Shown one piece after another: positions 44,692-57,324 of a stretch of 64,000 nucleotides of DNA. The notes beneath the pieces are model-generated. The model was not told the origin of the DNA and made no database searches. It saw only the letters and a list, made by a program, of their open reading frames with translations. The DNA comes from Paraphoma chrysanthemicola (lineage: Eukaryota; Ascomycota; Dothideomycetes; Pleosporales; Phaeosphaeriaceae): the NCBI GenBank assembly GCA_020744225.1, contig JAGMWG010000011.1, positions 372,001-436,000 of the forward strand, written 5' to 3'. Made by a program: the position numbers and the translations under genes. Positions within the stretch are counted from its first letter, which is position 1; each line of letters opens with the position of its first letter.

Positions 44692-45443
44692 CTACTCTGT
44701 AGCAAGCACTTTCTTGATGGGTTCTGCAGCTTCGATGAACTTCTCGACCATGGCATCGAGCTTGGTCAGATCGTCTTTGCCCTTCTTGACCTCTGCAATG
44801 AGCTTCTGTTTTTGTTTGAGCTTCTCTTGTCTGCGTTCTTCGAGTTTGACGCGGACTTGGTGTTCGTGCTCGATGCGCGCGGTCATGAGCTCGTGTTCCG
44901 TAGAGTTCCTGTGTTCGGGGAACTCTTCAAGGAACTCTTCGGCGGTAATGAGGGGGAGCTTCATATATTTGTGGCTGTATGTACTTAGCAGGTAGTCTTT
45001 GAGGGATGTGGTATGCCATACTCGTAGTTCTCAGCAGCAGCAATTTCCGATCGCAAAGATTGCTCTTCATATTTGAGGTTGTGCAGGCCCAGAATGAGCG
45101 CATCATTGACGGCTCGATCGTCTGAGGTTTTTGCCTTTTCCTCGCGCACTTTCATGACACTCTGTCGGTACAGCGACTTAATGATGGAGAGCTGTGCGCG
45201 GATGTACTTTTCCTTCTTCTCGATCTCTAAAGTGGCTTTCTTCTCATTGTCGATTCCTTCGCGTGTTGTGGGCTTGGAATTCTTCGGGTGCGCAAGCTGG
45301 TAATCCACGAGCTCGTTGATGAGCTTCTTGAGATTCTGGACCTCTTTAAACAGGCGAACATTGTGCGGCGTTTTGACGAGGTCGGCGATATTGGAAGTCG
45401 ACAAGTCGGTGGGCATTACGCCCTCGGACGGTTGGTTGTCCAT
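44692..45443 (-). CDS. THO complex subunit 5-like protein (Fmip1 family)
   Basis: Exons are 45443-45022 and 44974-44692, giving 234 residues; the intron ends in a TGCTAAG branch site and ACAG. A predicted subunit of the nuclear THO/TREX complex that couples transcription to mRNA export. The joined sequence reads SEIAAAENYDHKYMKLPLI, then EEFLEEFPEHR, HELMTARIEHEHQVRVKL and a long coiled coil with RRQEKLKQKQKLIAEVKKGK, matching the THOC5/Fmip1 N-terminal homology block. Animal THOC5 is about 680 residues; this is only the conserved coiled-coil part, which is common in fungi. The start is the ATG at 45443. Confidence 0.82.
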
Positions 45444-45993
45444 CACGAAAATGTGAGGTCGGTGCTCTGGTCGTCAAAGGTGTTGTTACTTGTTGTCGGC
45501 TTGGTACTGTCGGAAGCTTGGATTCACCACCACGCTAGCTCGAGACGCGCCAAGTCTCACGTGCACGTGCTACCGCGCCTTGACCGTGTCTACCAATTGC
45601 TCATATGGCAACCATTTCTCTTTCACTTCACATACACGTGACAAGATAGAAGCACTAGGGAGCTTCAAACACCTGTAGCTAGTACTGCTCAGTGGCCCAA
45701 ATTTTGAGCTGTGATATAGTAGTCCGCGCTTTACATTGGTGACCAAGTTGGTAGGTGCATCGACAAAAGCATCTTCCAACCATGGTAGCCACGTTTGGTG
45801 TAAGTCATTGCAGAGAGTGAACCATGATCAGCAAGCACGCAGTTGCCCCAAGAACTTGTTGTTTGCGACAAACAAGCGTCATCTCACTCACAGTGTGATC
45901 TTTCTTCGCACCCTCATCCTCGACCACCCATCTGTCATCCAGGCAGTTGATCATCACTATCGCTATATTCTTCCAGCAACAGTATCGAGAATC
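45444..45993. other. Divergent intergenic, THOC5-like / unknown gene
   Basis: 550 bp with both promoters. The plus-strand frame remains open upstream of 45994, so the neighbouring gene could start as far up as 45736, but that extension looks non-coding. Confidence 0.45.
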
Positions 45994-46928
45994 ATGGATT
46001 TCCTGAGCATTGACCGTCTTCAACCTCGAGAAGGACAGCCTCACAGGACTGATGCTATCTTCTCCGTGCGCCAAGAGCCTCAGGACGTTGATGCAGAATC
46101 CTTTGGTACAGAAACAACCGCGGTCGAATCTCTTCCAAGCCCAGCTCTGTCAGGGAGGACCCTCACTTCCAACTACGACAGCCCGCTCATAGTCGCTTGT
46201 TCCGGGTGTGATGCATGTGACATCCCAATCGAAAGTCGGCCACATGATCGTGACAATCCGAGGACATGGCCAGCGCAGCCTCGCGAGCAGATCAGATGCC
46301 TTCGAGGCAGCCTCAATGACATCCCTGTATTCAAGCGACATGAGGATGGTAGCACTCTTAACCTCGCGACGAGTTCATAAGCATATGCTAACCTTGCACT
46401 CAAGGATCTCGAGCAACACTGCGTGGTATGTACGATGGCGGCCTCGACCACAAGGACGAGAAATACAATTCGGCACTGACAAGACTCGCATTTGTGGCGT
46501 GGCCGTTCAATTTCAACTCGGACGGCATGCCGAAACACGAGGCTACTATGACGGTATGCGAGGAGAGACTGTGGCTGCAGCTTCGTATCAAGGAACTCAC
46601 GCGTAATTTACTGGTGAGCCATTTATCCTGAAGAGCGCTATGGAGACTAACTTTTATGCAGGACGCCGTAACTGTAGCGAGAGACGAGATCAGATCCAAC
46701 AGGCAGCTGCGTAGTGTGATCACTAAGCACATGAGCATACCTCCCTGTGCACCGACGAATGCATGGCAGTGCAGGTTCAGTCACAATGTAATTGAAGAAG
46801 CCGATATGCTCGAATCGGCTGGACAGCCGGACCGTCTTCGTTACATGGAAAGATTGCTGAAATTCTTGAGAACGTCAGAACCATGCTTGCAAGACCTGCT
46901 AGACTATCGTGGTGGTGATAAGGTCTAG
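45994..46928 (+). CDS. Unknown three-exon protein
   Basis: I do not recognise the family. Exons are 45994-46348, 46405-46613 and 46662-46928, giving 276 residues. Phases close, and the first intron has a TGCTAAC branch site and an AAG acceptor. The N-terminal half is polar, with CSGCDACDIPIESRPHDRDN (C-x2-C). The C-terminal half is more ordered: RLAFVAWPFNFNSDGMPKHE, CEERLWLQLRIKELTRNLL, VARDEIRSNRQLRSV and a helical end LRYMERLLKFLRTSEP. No signal peptide or membrane helix. The two short exons splice in frame with good signals, which is the main argument that it is real. The N-terminal start is uncertain. Confidence 0.55.
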
Positions 46929-49234
46929 GTGGTTGCTTGGAACAAGATAGCACAGAGGGATAGCTTCGTGCGCACCCCTGACGTTGCAGCAAGTAGCAAC
47001 CCGAAATTCACCCATTCAATTATTTCAACTCTTTCCGTAGTCCAGTATCGCAATTGTTTCTAATTGGGGTCAGGTTAGCCAGTCGGCAAGAGAGTCCACT
47101 AGACTTTTAGTGCGTCCAGGCCAGCTGTGCCTCAAGTCTTCACGAAGGGTGGACGACCCCTTACATACTGCACGGCTAGATCCACGTTGCAGATGCGATG
47201 AGATTAAATCTCGTCAAGGATCGATCGATCGGTTGTCCGGATTGGCGCTTTCATCCCCATCCCCACCTTATAGAGTTGGTGATCTCTTCTGTGTGCTTGC
47301 TCCCACACCAAAGTCGCGAGATTCAACGGCGAACTCGTCTCACCGTGGTCCAGGCTGTGGGCCTAGCGCGTAGAATATTTTAACGCGTAGAGTTCCAATA
47401 GTGCGGAGACGGAGATGAGTGGCGCCGAACATGAGCTAGTCGAGCCGAGCGATTGAACGATTGAACGCAAGGGGGATTTGTGGAGGATCTTCACGGTGCT
47501 GTCAATCTTGCGACACGCGCCTGTTTCGAATGGGAACAATCGCATGCTCGTTGACTCGTGACGACAGGGCAGTTGATAATGCCGCGGAGAAAGTACCAAA
47601 CCAGCCTTGGGACGCGGCGTGCAGTGCATGCCCAATTCTTCTCAGTTGCATCAATATGCAAACCTAGCAAGCGAGGCTCGCTTCCCCCACTCTACTTAAC
47701 AACAGACTCGCCACAGCATCTTGTACTCGCCAAATAATAGAGGAAGCATGGAGTTCTGGGAAACCAAGCACCTAGGGCTGCACAGCAACTGCCGCCGGAG
47801 CGGGCATCGACAGCTGTCATGGCGGCAGCAAAGACCACCCAATGGCTAACAGTGGCGCAATAACGCCTCAAAAGGGAAACACAGCCAGTGGAGAATGATC
47901 CAGACCCATGCATATCTGCCTGATACGAAAATGCAATTAGTGGCTTCCATTGGCTGGGGTCGCTTCCCGGCATCGTGTGGTGGAGACTGTACCGAACTTT
48001 ATTCATCCTCACAGCCGCACATGGAACTCCTCATAGGTCTTGTACTTCAAAGCAGTCAGGGTTACCACTCGCCAGCTCTGGGGAGAGTCCAGACGAGAAT
48101 TTTTCTGTATTCAACAAACGTTCTCCGTCGCGCATATCAACGTTGGTTGCTGTAGATCTACGTTACAGGATCGACGACATTCGGCAGCGCGCGTCTATTT
48201 TACGCAATAGCTCACTTTCATGACACGGCCCCGAGTCAAGGCACGGACGACACCAGACGAGAGAGCCGTTCGACTTTGGGGAAGCACCTGGTCGCCGAGG
48301 TTTCTTCTTGCGGATGGCGTTCAGCGGTTCCATGCACCTACGTTGGGCTCACAGACCAAACGCTGGTGTTCGGGCACTGGTTCGAGGGTGAACACACGGA
48401 CGAACATGGCACGGACATTGGTTCTGGCTCACAGCACAACGACGCAGTAGACGCCCTGATGCCAGGCCTTGCGTCTAGCAGTCAACCTGGATAAGGAGTC
48501 AAAGGGGGCACAATTTGTTATCACGTGCAGCCCCACTTGAGTTGTGCCATCTCATCGAGATCATGGCACAATGGCCCAGTTGACAAGGCACCCTGCCTCG
48601 TTTTGCACGCAGGAACGGCAAGCCTCAGGATCCCGAAGAAGGATCAGCAATGCATGATATACCTTAGTTGGTGGCGCGCGGAGGCGGCATTCAAAGTTAT
48701 TTGGCCGGCTGCGGCAGGTCGTCATGGGTGATGCTTGTGAGCATGGAACTCAGCTGAGGCCTGTCCATGTTGGATGCGTCGAGTTCTAGCTCTGCTCGAG
48801 AGTTAGGACCGCAGCACATCTCGACCAAGGCCGCCGAGCAGTCCAAAATCTCCTTACCCGCAAGCGTGCCTCTGCACGTGGCATCGCAGCTGTCATTGCA
48901 GTAGTATGTGGAATCTACCCAGATCAAGATTAGAATAACGCCAATCTTGTTAGCACCAGTTCCGGGGCAGGCGACCCTGTAAACTTTGTTCCGAACCTTC
49001 CAAACCCCCTTCGCAAATGTTGGGCCAAGACTCAATATCATTCGTAGGACGAGCAGGTCGCATTACTCGGACCTTGTGGGCCCAGAGCGGGCGAAGAACA
49101 CGATTGTGGAAGCGTACCCACCCCATCTGCCTTTGGCAACAATTGACATTGTATACAAGGCGAAGTAGCCCCGATCACTGCCCATCCCATTTGTTTCTTC
49201 GAATCGCACCTGCAGTGTCGGACTACGCTTCAAC
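46929..49234. other. Gene-poor stretch of 2.3 kb
   Basis: No firm gene. A minus-strand frame at about 48697-49041 encodes a cysteine-rich stretch (STYYCNDSCDATCRGTLAG, then LDCSAALVEMCCGPN) with seven cysteines, but I cannot build a gene around it: no signal peptide or clear splice partner is visible. The ankyrin-gene promoter lies at the right end. Confidence 0.4.
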
Positions 49235-52095
49235 ATGGCTCCGCCAAAGAAGGAAACATCTGTGGAACTCTGCACCAGGGTCACAGGACAAGGCAACACG
49301 ATCGCCATTCGCATGCTTGAGTACCTCAGCTCAGCCAAACATCCAATCCCAGGATTTCAAACACTTGCGACTGACTTCATCGACCTTTGCCAAGTGATAT
49401 GGTCAATCGAGGCTGGTCTCAGAGAGGCTGCTAAGTCAAGGAACAGTATTCCAATCGAGGTGACGCAGGAGCTCGACAAGCGTGTCCGCCAGGTGCACGA
49501 TGAGTTTTCGGTTCTGGGTCAAATGGTGACAAAGTTTGTCGACAATGAGAACCACAAAGGTGGCTTTGGCCGGAAGTTCCGTATGATGTGGGTGACCTTC
49601 CACCCCCAACGACATTGCCAACACTGACAATAAACGCTCTTAGGTTCGCCGACACAGATGTTGATAAGATGCGCACAACGTTGACGCGTAGTCGAGATAC
49701 GCTGAAAGTGAGCTCTGCGATGTTCCGATGGACCATCGGTGATGCTCGTGCCGATGCCACGATGGGAATTGGCTATGCTGGTCTGATTGCTGCTCTTGAG
49801 CGTCTGAATCCAGCCAAAGCTGCCAGTCTACCTTCGCTACACCACCCGCCTCCTTCAAGTGAACTACCCCCAACTCCTATATCCAAGAGCATGCATACCG
49901 ATTCGATGCTTGCGCCCAGTCATCGAACGGTGGATAGGCCTTCAATGAATGAATTCCGACAGCCCAGTGATGAAGCGCATTCTTACATGAACGAGCCTCA
50001 TCGTCCCATGCTGAACGACATTCATCTGCGGCAGCAAGAAGAAATGCACCTGTCCAGAGGCATCGTGGATCTGCACAAAAACTGGCGCGCCCCCAGTATT
50101 CACTCTAGCGGCTCAGGTACCCATTCGACCAGAGATACCATGTACAACAACCAGAACGGACGATTGCAAGGCTACCATGGAGAACCAACCTACGAGGACG
50201 TGACTTCATTAGACTCTGCACGATCCCGCATGCTCATGGAAGAAAAGATGGCAGAAATGAGCGTCCATGAAAGATATATTCAAGAGCGCCAACAGCAGTC
50301 CAGGCAGGACTCGCCTGTAACATCACCGCAATGGCAACCAAGGCAGTCCAATGCATCAAAGCCAGCCGGCGGCAAAGCCGCGCTGATCACGGCCGTTGAG
50401 CAAAGGAAACATCGTGTCCTTGAACAACTGCTCGAAGGTGGTGCCAGAGCCGACGCCATGATGGAAGCCGCCATGCTACAGATTGCTGCTCAGAATCGCG
50501 ACACCGAGAGCATTATCCTTCTCTTACGTTTTGGCGCTGACGCGAACGGATCTGACCGCGAAGGAATTACACCTCTCTTTGCCGCAACCCGGGCACAGTG
50601 CTTCGAGAGCGCCAAGGTCCTTGTCAAGCATGGCGCAGACTGCAATCTGTCAGCCGGTCCTGAGTCTGACTCGCCGTTGTCGCTGGCTGCTGCTCACAAT
50701 TTGATTGATTTTGTTCAGCTCTATCTCGCCAACGGAGGCGATTGCAACCTCATTCTGGAAAGCGGCCAGACCGCGCTGATCGCAGCCATGAACAAGGCGG
50801 CTTCTCCAAAACTGATTGAATGCATGTTGACGTCGGGTGCGGATGCAAACGCGAAGAACGGCGAAGGTGCAACCGCTCTCTTCCAGGCTATCCAAGCGAA
50901 CCGTGTTGATCTCATGGCGGTTCTTCTTGACAATGGCGCGAATCCAAATCTACCAGGACCGAAGCATCCGCTCTGGCCATCAACGTACAAGCCCAAAGCT
51001 TTGCATCTACTGCTCTCACGTGGTGCGGACCACAAGAAGACCCCCGGCGTCATGGAACTGGCAGCAAGTCTGAAGAAGCTAGAGTCGGTCAAGATCCTCG
51101 TGGAAGCTGGTGTCTCACCAAATGTGAGGAAGGATGGCGTTTATACACCCCTTTGCTCGGCCATTCGCGACAACAGCCCAGAGATTTTCCACTATCTGCT
51201 CGAGCATGGTGCAGATCCTAATTTCAAGTCCGCCGAATACCCTGCTTTCAAGTGCATCACTCACAAGCGCTTGCATTTCCTCCCAAAGCTGGTGGCTGCT
51301 GGTGCTGATCTTCACAAGCCCAAGGGCATCATGGAAACGGCGGTGGCGCACAACGATAAGGAGGCCATTTTATACCTTCTAGACCAAGGCGTCAGCCCGA
51401 ACGATCGTTGCCCAGAAGGTGGATCAACACCTCTCACGACCGCCATTCGCGAAAACCGGGGTGAGCTTGTCGACCTTCTTCTGTCTCGCGGAGCCGATCC
51501 ATCCATTCGAGGAGAGAATTGGCCATTATGCATGGCAGTCAAGCAACCGTCAATCCTCAAGAAGCTACTGGAGGCAACAGCAAACCCACGAGCATTCCGC
51601 GGTGTTGTTGAGATGGCGGTTGTTGCCAATCAGCTCGAGAGCATCAAGCTGCTGCTAGCAGCAGGTTGCAGCGTCGAGGACAAGAACTGCGGAGTCTTCA
51701 GTCCACTGACATCCGCTATCCGCGAACAGCGCAAGGACATCGTAAGATACCTCCTCGACGTGGCTGGCGCAGACCCCAATGGTCCTGGAGAGCATCTTCC
51801 ATTGGTCAAGGCGCTCCGCAAGTATAGTGGCGATACCGAGATCATCCAGATGCTACTCACTCGCGGCGCGGACATCAATAAGATGCACCGTGGTTGGAAC
51901 CCCATCCTCCAGGCGGTCGAGAACGGCGACGCTCAAATCCTAAAACTCCTCATCGAGATGGGTGGCACGCCTGATCTTCAGGCCGAAGCCGAGGATGGCA
52001 GACCAGTTATTGACCTCGTCACCGAACGCGGCTGGGAGGAGGGTCTTGCGTTGCTCTTCCCCAATGCTTCGCCGCCGCAGAAGGCCAAGCAGTAG
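49235..52095 (+). CDS. Ankyrin-repeat protein with fungal N-terminal module
   Basis: Exons are 49235-49587 and 49644-52095, giving 934 residues; the intron (GTGGGT donor, CTTAG acceptor) joins FRMM to FADTDVDKMR. Residues 1-180 are a helical module (TLATDFIDLCQVIWSIEAGL, then MVTKFVDNENHKGGFG, then RWTIGDARADATMGIGYAGL) resembling the N-terminal domain of fungal ankyrin and NLR-like proteins. Residues about 185-285 are a Pro/His/Gln-rich disordered linker. From about 290 to the end come some 15-18 ankyrin-type repeats: LLLRFGADANGSDREGITPL, VLVKHGADCNL, MLTSGADANAKNGEGATALF, LLSRGADPSIRG, MLLTRGADINKM. Several repeats alternate with shorter, atypical ones. No NACHT or catalytic domain, so a cytosolic scaffold is likely; partner unknown. 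Confidence 0.85.
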
Positions 52096-54895
52096 GTAAT
52101 CCGCCCCAAGTCCATCATCGATTGCCCACGCTTATGCGCCCAGGTCTTTGGATCGACGTAGCTTCTCGATTTCGGACTGGCGATGGATAAGTGCCGAGCT
52201 TGAGCGGAATGAGAAGAAGAAGACAAACGAGGACGATGCGGACTGCAGCACCGTCTCCAGTGGCATACTCGACCCAGATGGTGCCACTGTATGAAAAGTC
52301 TCATGAGATTCTCGAATTATGGCATTTACACTACGGGGCACGGGCGTTGAAGGATATATCACACCTGTCAAATTTCCTTTGTTCAAACAGATTTTCATGT
52401 TAACCATCGCTAGCAGTCACTTTCAGATCCAACGGCATACCCACACCCTAGTTTTAAGTCTCCACATGTACTCGCATTGCGATCGAGATCTCACATCTCA
52501 AAGTTTCGTAGCGAACCAATAATCGATATTCTCCATGTCATAATGTAAATCATATTTTACTGCATTTAATATTGAAAGCATCTTCCACTCGGTTCACTTT
52601 CCCGAACCCCCAACGCCTTCCACCCACGCGGAACGTACTCCGAGCATGCGCCCGAAACCTTACGCACCACACTGCATGTAAGACTCTTGTGCAGCTGATG
52701 CGCCTCGACGCGGCCGGCATCTCGGGCCAAGCGGCGAGAAATTCGGTCCTGCTCGGTGGGCGGCTCTAGATCCATGCAGGCACAAGAGCAAGGCGCGGTC
52801 CGCTGCGGAGTCCAGCTGGGATCTAGGCGCACCCGACGGAGACTTCCCGATGAGAATATGACGCCTTGTGTGTAGAGATGGGAATAGTGGATGCATTGAC
52901 AGACCAGAAAGGGTAGGCCGTGACGTGTTCGGGGTGGCTTGTGCCTAGATTGAGTTTGGTGTCTGGAAGTGTGCGGGCGAACAGGCTTGGAAGTCGAGAA
53001 GAACAATGGAAGGCGAACGTTGGCGCTTCAGACTTTCGCTTAGAATTATATATGTCAGCGAAGGTCTAATGCGTAGGCCTGGTGCGTCGCATGAGTGCTT
53101 ACATGAAGGCGTCGGGCAGGGCGAGAAGGTTTCCGGAAGCTTTGAGGGCTTGTTTCGCAGATGCACATACTTTTGGTGAACGCCAATGACATTGCGTGCG
53201 TCACTCTTCTTGAGGATATGACTGGTTACGTCTCTCTAACCAGGATGATGGCTACACCGACTGACGTTATAGCCAGATGTGTTCACAAGGAGAGATCCGT
53301 CGATATGAGAATATAAACCCAATTTCATCGCGGTCACAAGCGACCTGCGACAACTGGGAAAGTAGCGTTATTTCTTATTACCACAGGGCATGTTGAGGCG
53401 TAGAGAATGCCAATAGATATTTGAGACCTGCTATGTCACTTAACTTCTGATGTGAGACGCTGCCGCCGTGCTCAAAGACAACCCAGCCCCCGTCGCATCC
53501 AGTTTGGCTGGTCACAGGAAGTCACAATACAGTATCCTTGCTACAGGGCCGGTTGCTGAAAGATACTCTCGTGAAGTGGACCTTCCCTTCCTCTTGGAAT
53601 GCGAACATCACGATGTGACTTCTGTGTATCAATATGGGACTTTCAATTGGAGAAAGAGGATAATGCTGGCGGATTATTTTGGCATGGTGATAAAATTATT
53701 TTCCTCGCGTGGCTCAGACACCGTAACCCAGAGATAGGAAGGATTGAGCCTCGAAGTCATTTCTCGATACACTCGCTGGCACGATTGCATGCAATAAATG
53801 ACTGGTATGCGGGCTTTCATACGCGCCCTTTACTGGTTTCAAATTTCTCTTGTCCATGTGGTGAGTCTCCCAGGGCCCTACTAAATGCTTCATGTATTAA
53901 AGCTGGACCTTCGTCATCTTGCTGATGTATTGCATCGTCACAACTACACCTAACAACCCACTCATTTATAGTCGATCTATTTGTTTTCCTGCGAAGTATG
54001 GTTGATATATCGGCAAGTAAAGGCTTGATATGCGGAGTAGTGAAAGACAACTGTCACATCAGAACTGAATTCGAAATCACTTGCAGGCAGTAGAGCCACA
54101 GGTCGGTACAGTTCTATCTCTCGTGACCACCGGATCCATTGCAATAGCGATGTTGTCGTCTCATAGTGAAATAATTCATCTCTGAGAGAGATTCGATACG
54201 ACAAGAAAAGCGAAGCGATACTTGCGTGGTTGGCGCTCCTCTGTTGTACATATCCTGTACTGGCTCGGGGCAATGGCGTTGTATCTTCTGTATTTGAAGC
54301 AAAAAGCAATTGAAAATCGAATGTCATCGTGGGCATTGTTCCATTGATTGAGTCTCTTGATAGTGCTAATTGATGGTTGAGTGAACCTGGACTGCATGGA
54401 ATTGCTGGGTCTGTGGTGTTTTCTATGTGATCGTGCTCTCGTGTGTAGCGGCCTGGTCATGTCTATGTGGCACCGTATGTACCGAGACTGTGAGTAACTT
54501 CGGAGCTTTTATTGGCGTGTCAATTAGAAGCACTGATCTTGTGGAAGAAGGGACCGCCGAGCTTGTGCCGATTGCAATCATCGTGCTGATGTAAGCAAGC
54601 CCAACTCAACAAACCCCACCGGCTGGCTCCTATCATCGTGCGCGTTGTAACCCTTAGCTCCACCATGGCGTATTACACGGCTCATCCAAACGTGCCCATC
54701 TTAGGCACCGGCTTCTTTGGTTGGAAATGCAAGAGTGGGGTGCAAACGGGGTACATTTCCCCGACTTCGGGAGCTGTATCATGACGTTGGAGCGCCGTCC
54801 ACTGCATTGCGACACTTCAGACGCGATTTGAATCCCAACACCGTTCTGCTTACCTTCAATCACCCCCAGAGTTTTAATCGACTGCATCAGTAATC
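52096..54895. other. Gene-poor stretch of 2.8 kb
   Basis: The longest gap in the window. I find no credible exon or domain on either strand. The segments near 52450-52570 and 53200-54550 are visibly AT-richer. There are no long terminal repeats or transposase-like frames. Nothing firm can be said beyond the flanking UTRs and promoters. Confidence 0.4.
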
Positions 54896-56148
54896 ATGTC
54901 GTCCCCGAAGACAGTACGATGGGGCATTCTTGCGACCGGAGGCATTGCCATTACATTGTACTTACCCCGCCCTCTCCACCGTAGCTCTAGGACTGACAAA
55001 CGTATAGCACGAAAGATCTTCTCGTCGACCCAAATACACGCGGTGTCAAGCACCTCAAGCACACAGTCGTCGCTGCGGCCTCTTCCTCGTCGAAGAAGCG
55101 AGCTGAGGAATTCCTGAAAGAGACCGGCAGCCCATCAGAGGCGAAGGCATATGGCTCTTACGAGGAGCTGGTCAAGGACCCCAATATCGATATTATATAC
55201 GTGGCGACACCGCACTCGCATCATTACCAGAATGCCATGCTGTGTCTGGAAGCGGGCAAGAACGTGCTATGCGAAAAGGCATTCACCGTGAATGCGGAGC
55301 AGGCACGCGAATTGGCTAAGAAGGCAAGGGAGAAGAACCTCTTCCTGATGGAAGCAGTCTGGACACGTTACTTCCCTATCTCCATCTATGTACGCGAGCA
55401 AATCACTTCAGGACGTATTGGCCCCGTTGCCCGCGTCATCTCCGACAACAGCATGGCTCTTGATCCAGAGAAGAATATGGCAGATGGCAAGAACCGTATG
55501 GTCAACCCCGATCTCGCTGGTGGTGCGCTCCTTGATCTTGGCATCTACGCCTTGACTTGGGTATTCCAAACGCTCTACCACACCCAACCGGAGAAGGACC
55601 GCAAACCACCTAAGCTTCTCGCATTCGTCAAGAATTACGAGCCCACCGAGAAGGCAGATGAGCACAGCACCATGATCCTCAGCTTCCCGCGCTCGAAAGA
55701 GGCAGGTGGCGAGGCTCACGCCGTAGCTACCACGTCTCTTCGTGTAGCGACTGCCCCTGGTGGCAATATGGATACGCCATGCTGCCGCATCCAAGGCCCT
55801 AAGGGCGAGATCCAAGTCTTCCCGCATTCATTCCGTCCTACCAGAACTAAGATCATCTCATCTGATGGCAACGTTGAGGATAAGGAGTGGCCAATTCCAG
55901 GGCCTGGAAAGGGCAGTGGCTGGTACAATGGCTTCGGAGGCTCCCTGCAACCGGAAGGTGAAGGTCAAGGTATGTTCTGGGAGGCTGATGAGGCCGCGGA
56001 TGCTATCATCAATGGCAGGAAAGAAGGAAAGTTCCTGGGCCTTGATGAGAGCATTTTGATCATGGAAGTCATGGATGAGGTAAGAAAACAAGGTGGATTA
56101 GTGTACCCTGAGAAGATTGAGACCACAAAGTACCCCACTCAGCTATAG
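54896..56148 (+). CDS. Gfo/Idh/MocA NAD(P)-dependent oxidoreductase (dihydrodiol/xylose dehydrogenase type)
   Basis: Exons are 54896-54957 and 55008-56148, giving 400 residues. The Rossmann start is VRWGILATGGIAITFTKDLL, followed by YGSYEELVKDPNIDIIYVAT, PHSHHYQNAMLCLEAGKNVL and CEKAFTVN, whose lysine is the catalytic EKP-type residue. The second domain begins EAVWTRYFPI and contains GGALLDLGIYALTWVFQTLY. This pattern is that of dimeric dihydrodiol dehydrogenases and NADP-dependent D-xylose 1-dehydrogenases in fungi. The enzyme is soluble and cytosolic. The exact sugar or diol substrate cannot be decided from sequence. Confidence 0.92.
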
Positions 56149-57324
56149 AGCTGTGGGCATACTCTTGAAATTCCAAAAAGCGCAAAAGTAAATCGACTTT
56201 GAGACACACAGAAGCTAGGCCTACGTGATTAACCCATTTAATCGAATGTGACGGAGTTCTACGTATGTACGAACATTGTGAAAGCTAGTCGTCTGGTACA
56301 GCCGCCTTCCTTCTGCTTAGTCGCCGGGGGCCGCTCTTGATCTTGCCTTTTTGATTGTTTTCTGTTTATAAGCAGGAAACTCGACCCACAGAACAAGTGA
56401 AATCACGTGGAAGGGCTTCCTAGTGGCTTCTGTTCCACTTGCCCTTCGGTCGGGACTGTTGATGCTCGCATCTCCACACAATCGTATTCTGCCTGATGTC
56501 CACGCGACGAAGGTTGCAGATAAGCTTTCTGCCGAGGCCACAAATCCGGGGAATCTCGTGCCCGCGGAACACGCGTCACATCACTTCTTCATCTAGATAG
56601 ATTGAGTTTGCTAGTCACTGGACCTGGGTTCGGGCCTCACATCCTTCATCCCACGATGGTTGTACTGCCCAAGCACACTTACTCTGTTCTCCTTGCGGTC
56701 CCAAAAAGCAATCCGCAAAACTTCCTTTTGGAGCCAAAGGATTGTTGCGCTGCGTTGATCTTGAAAAAGTGGAGTGCTTGTGCGACCATGCGGGGAGAAA
56801 AATCTCCGAAGGCGCATTACCTTCTGGAGTGTGATGTTTCATGGGCAACCCCAGGAGGCTCCCCCAAGGCTGCTTCTAGACCTCTTGTCACGGCAAACAC
56901 GTTGATTATCCGCGGCACATGGCACCTGCCAATATCGAAGCTGCACGATACAGTGCAAGCGACCATGTTGGACGACAGTCACGAAACACTCCTTCAGGAT
57001 GTCGGACGTTTCGCCGCCAATGACATTCGATAGTTTGCGCGCCTGAAATTCCACACCAACCACAAATTGTTCGGAGCATAGCAAAACCTGATTTTATTGA
57101 GCAAGAAGCTTCGAAGCCAATTTACTTGTGTGACATGGGAATATCTTCTCGGCGCAGCGAGGCCTTTTTCGGGCTGTTGTAGGTCAAGCGATGATGGAGT
57201 TGCTTGACCACCGCAGAGACAGTGCCCAATGGACCTTTAACGAACAGAATAGGTATAAGTTTGACTTTGGCTCACAACTTTCACTCTCTCTACCAACCCA
57301 GCGTCTCTTATTCTCTAGCTCAAT
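56149..57324. other. Intergenic, oxidoreductase to AA9 gene
   Basis: 1.2 kb. A plus-strand open stretch at about 56602-57033 has no domain I recognise and lacks a good start. I treat it as non-coding. The AA9 promoter lies at the right. Confidence 0.45.

Noticed and set aside
56602..57033. A 143-codon plus-strand frame between the oxidoreductase and AA9 genes
   Set aside because: It opens at TTG, has no recognisable domain or signal peptide, and lies in ordinary intergenic sequence.
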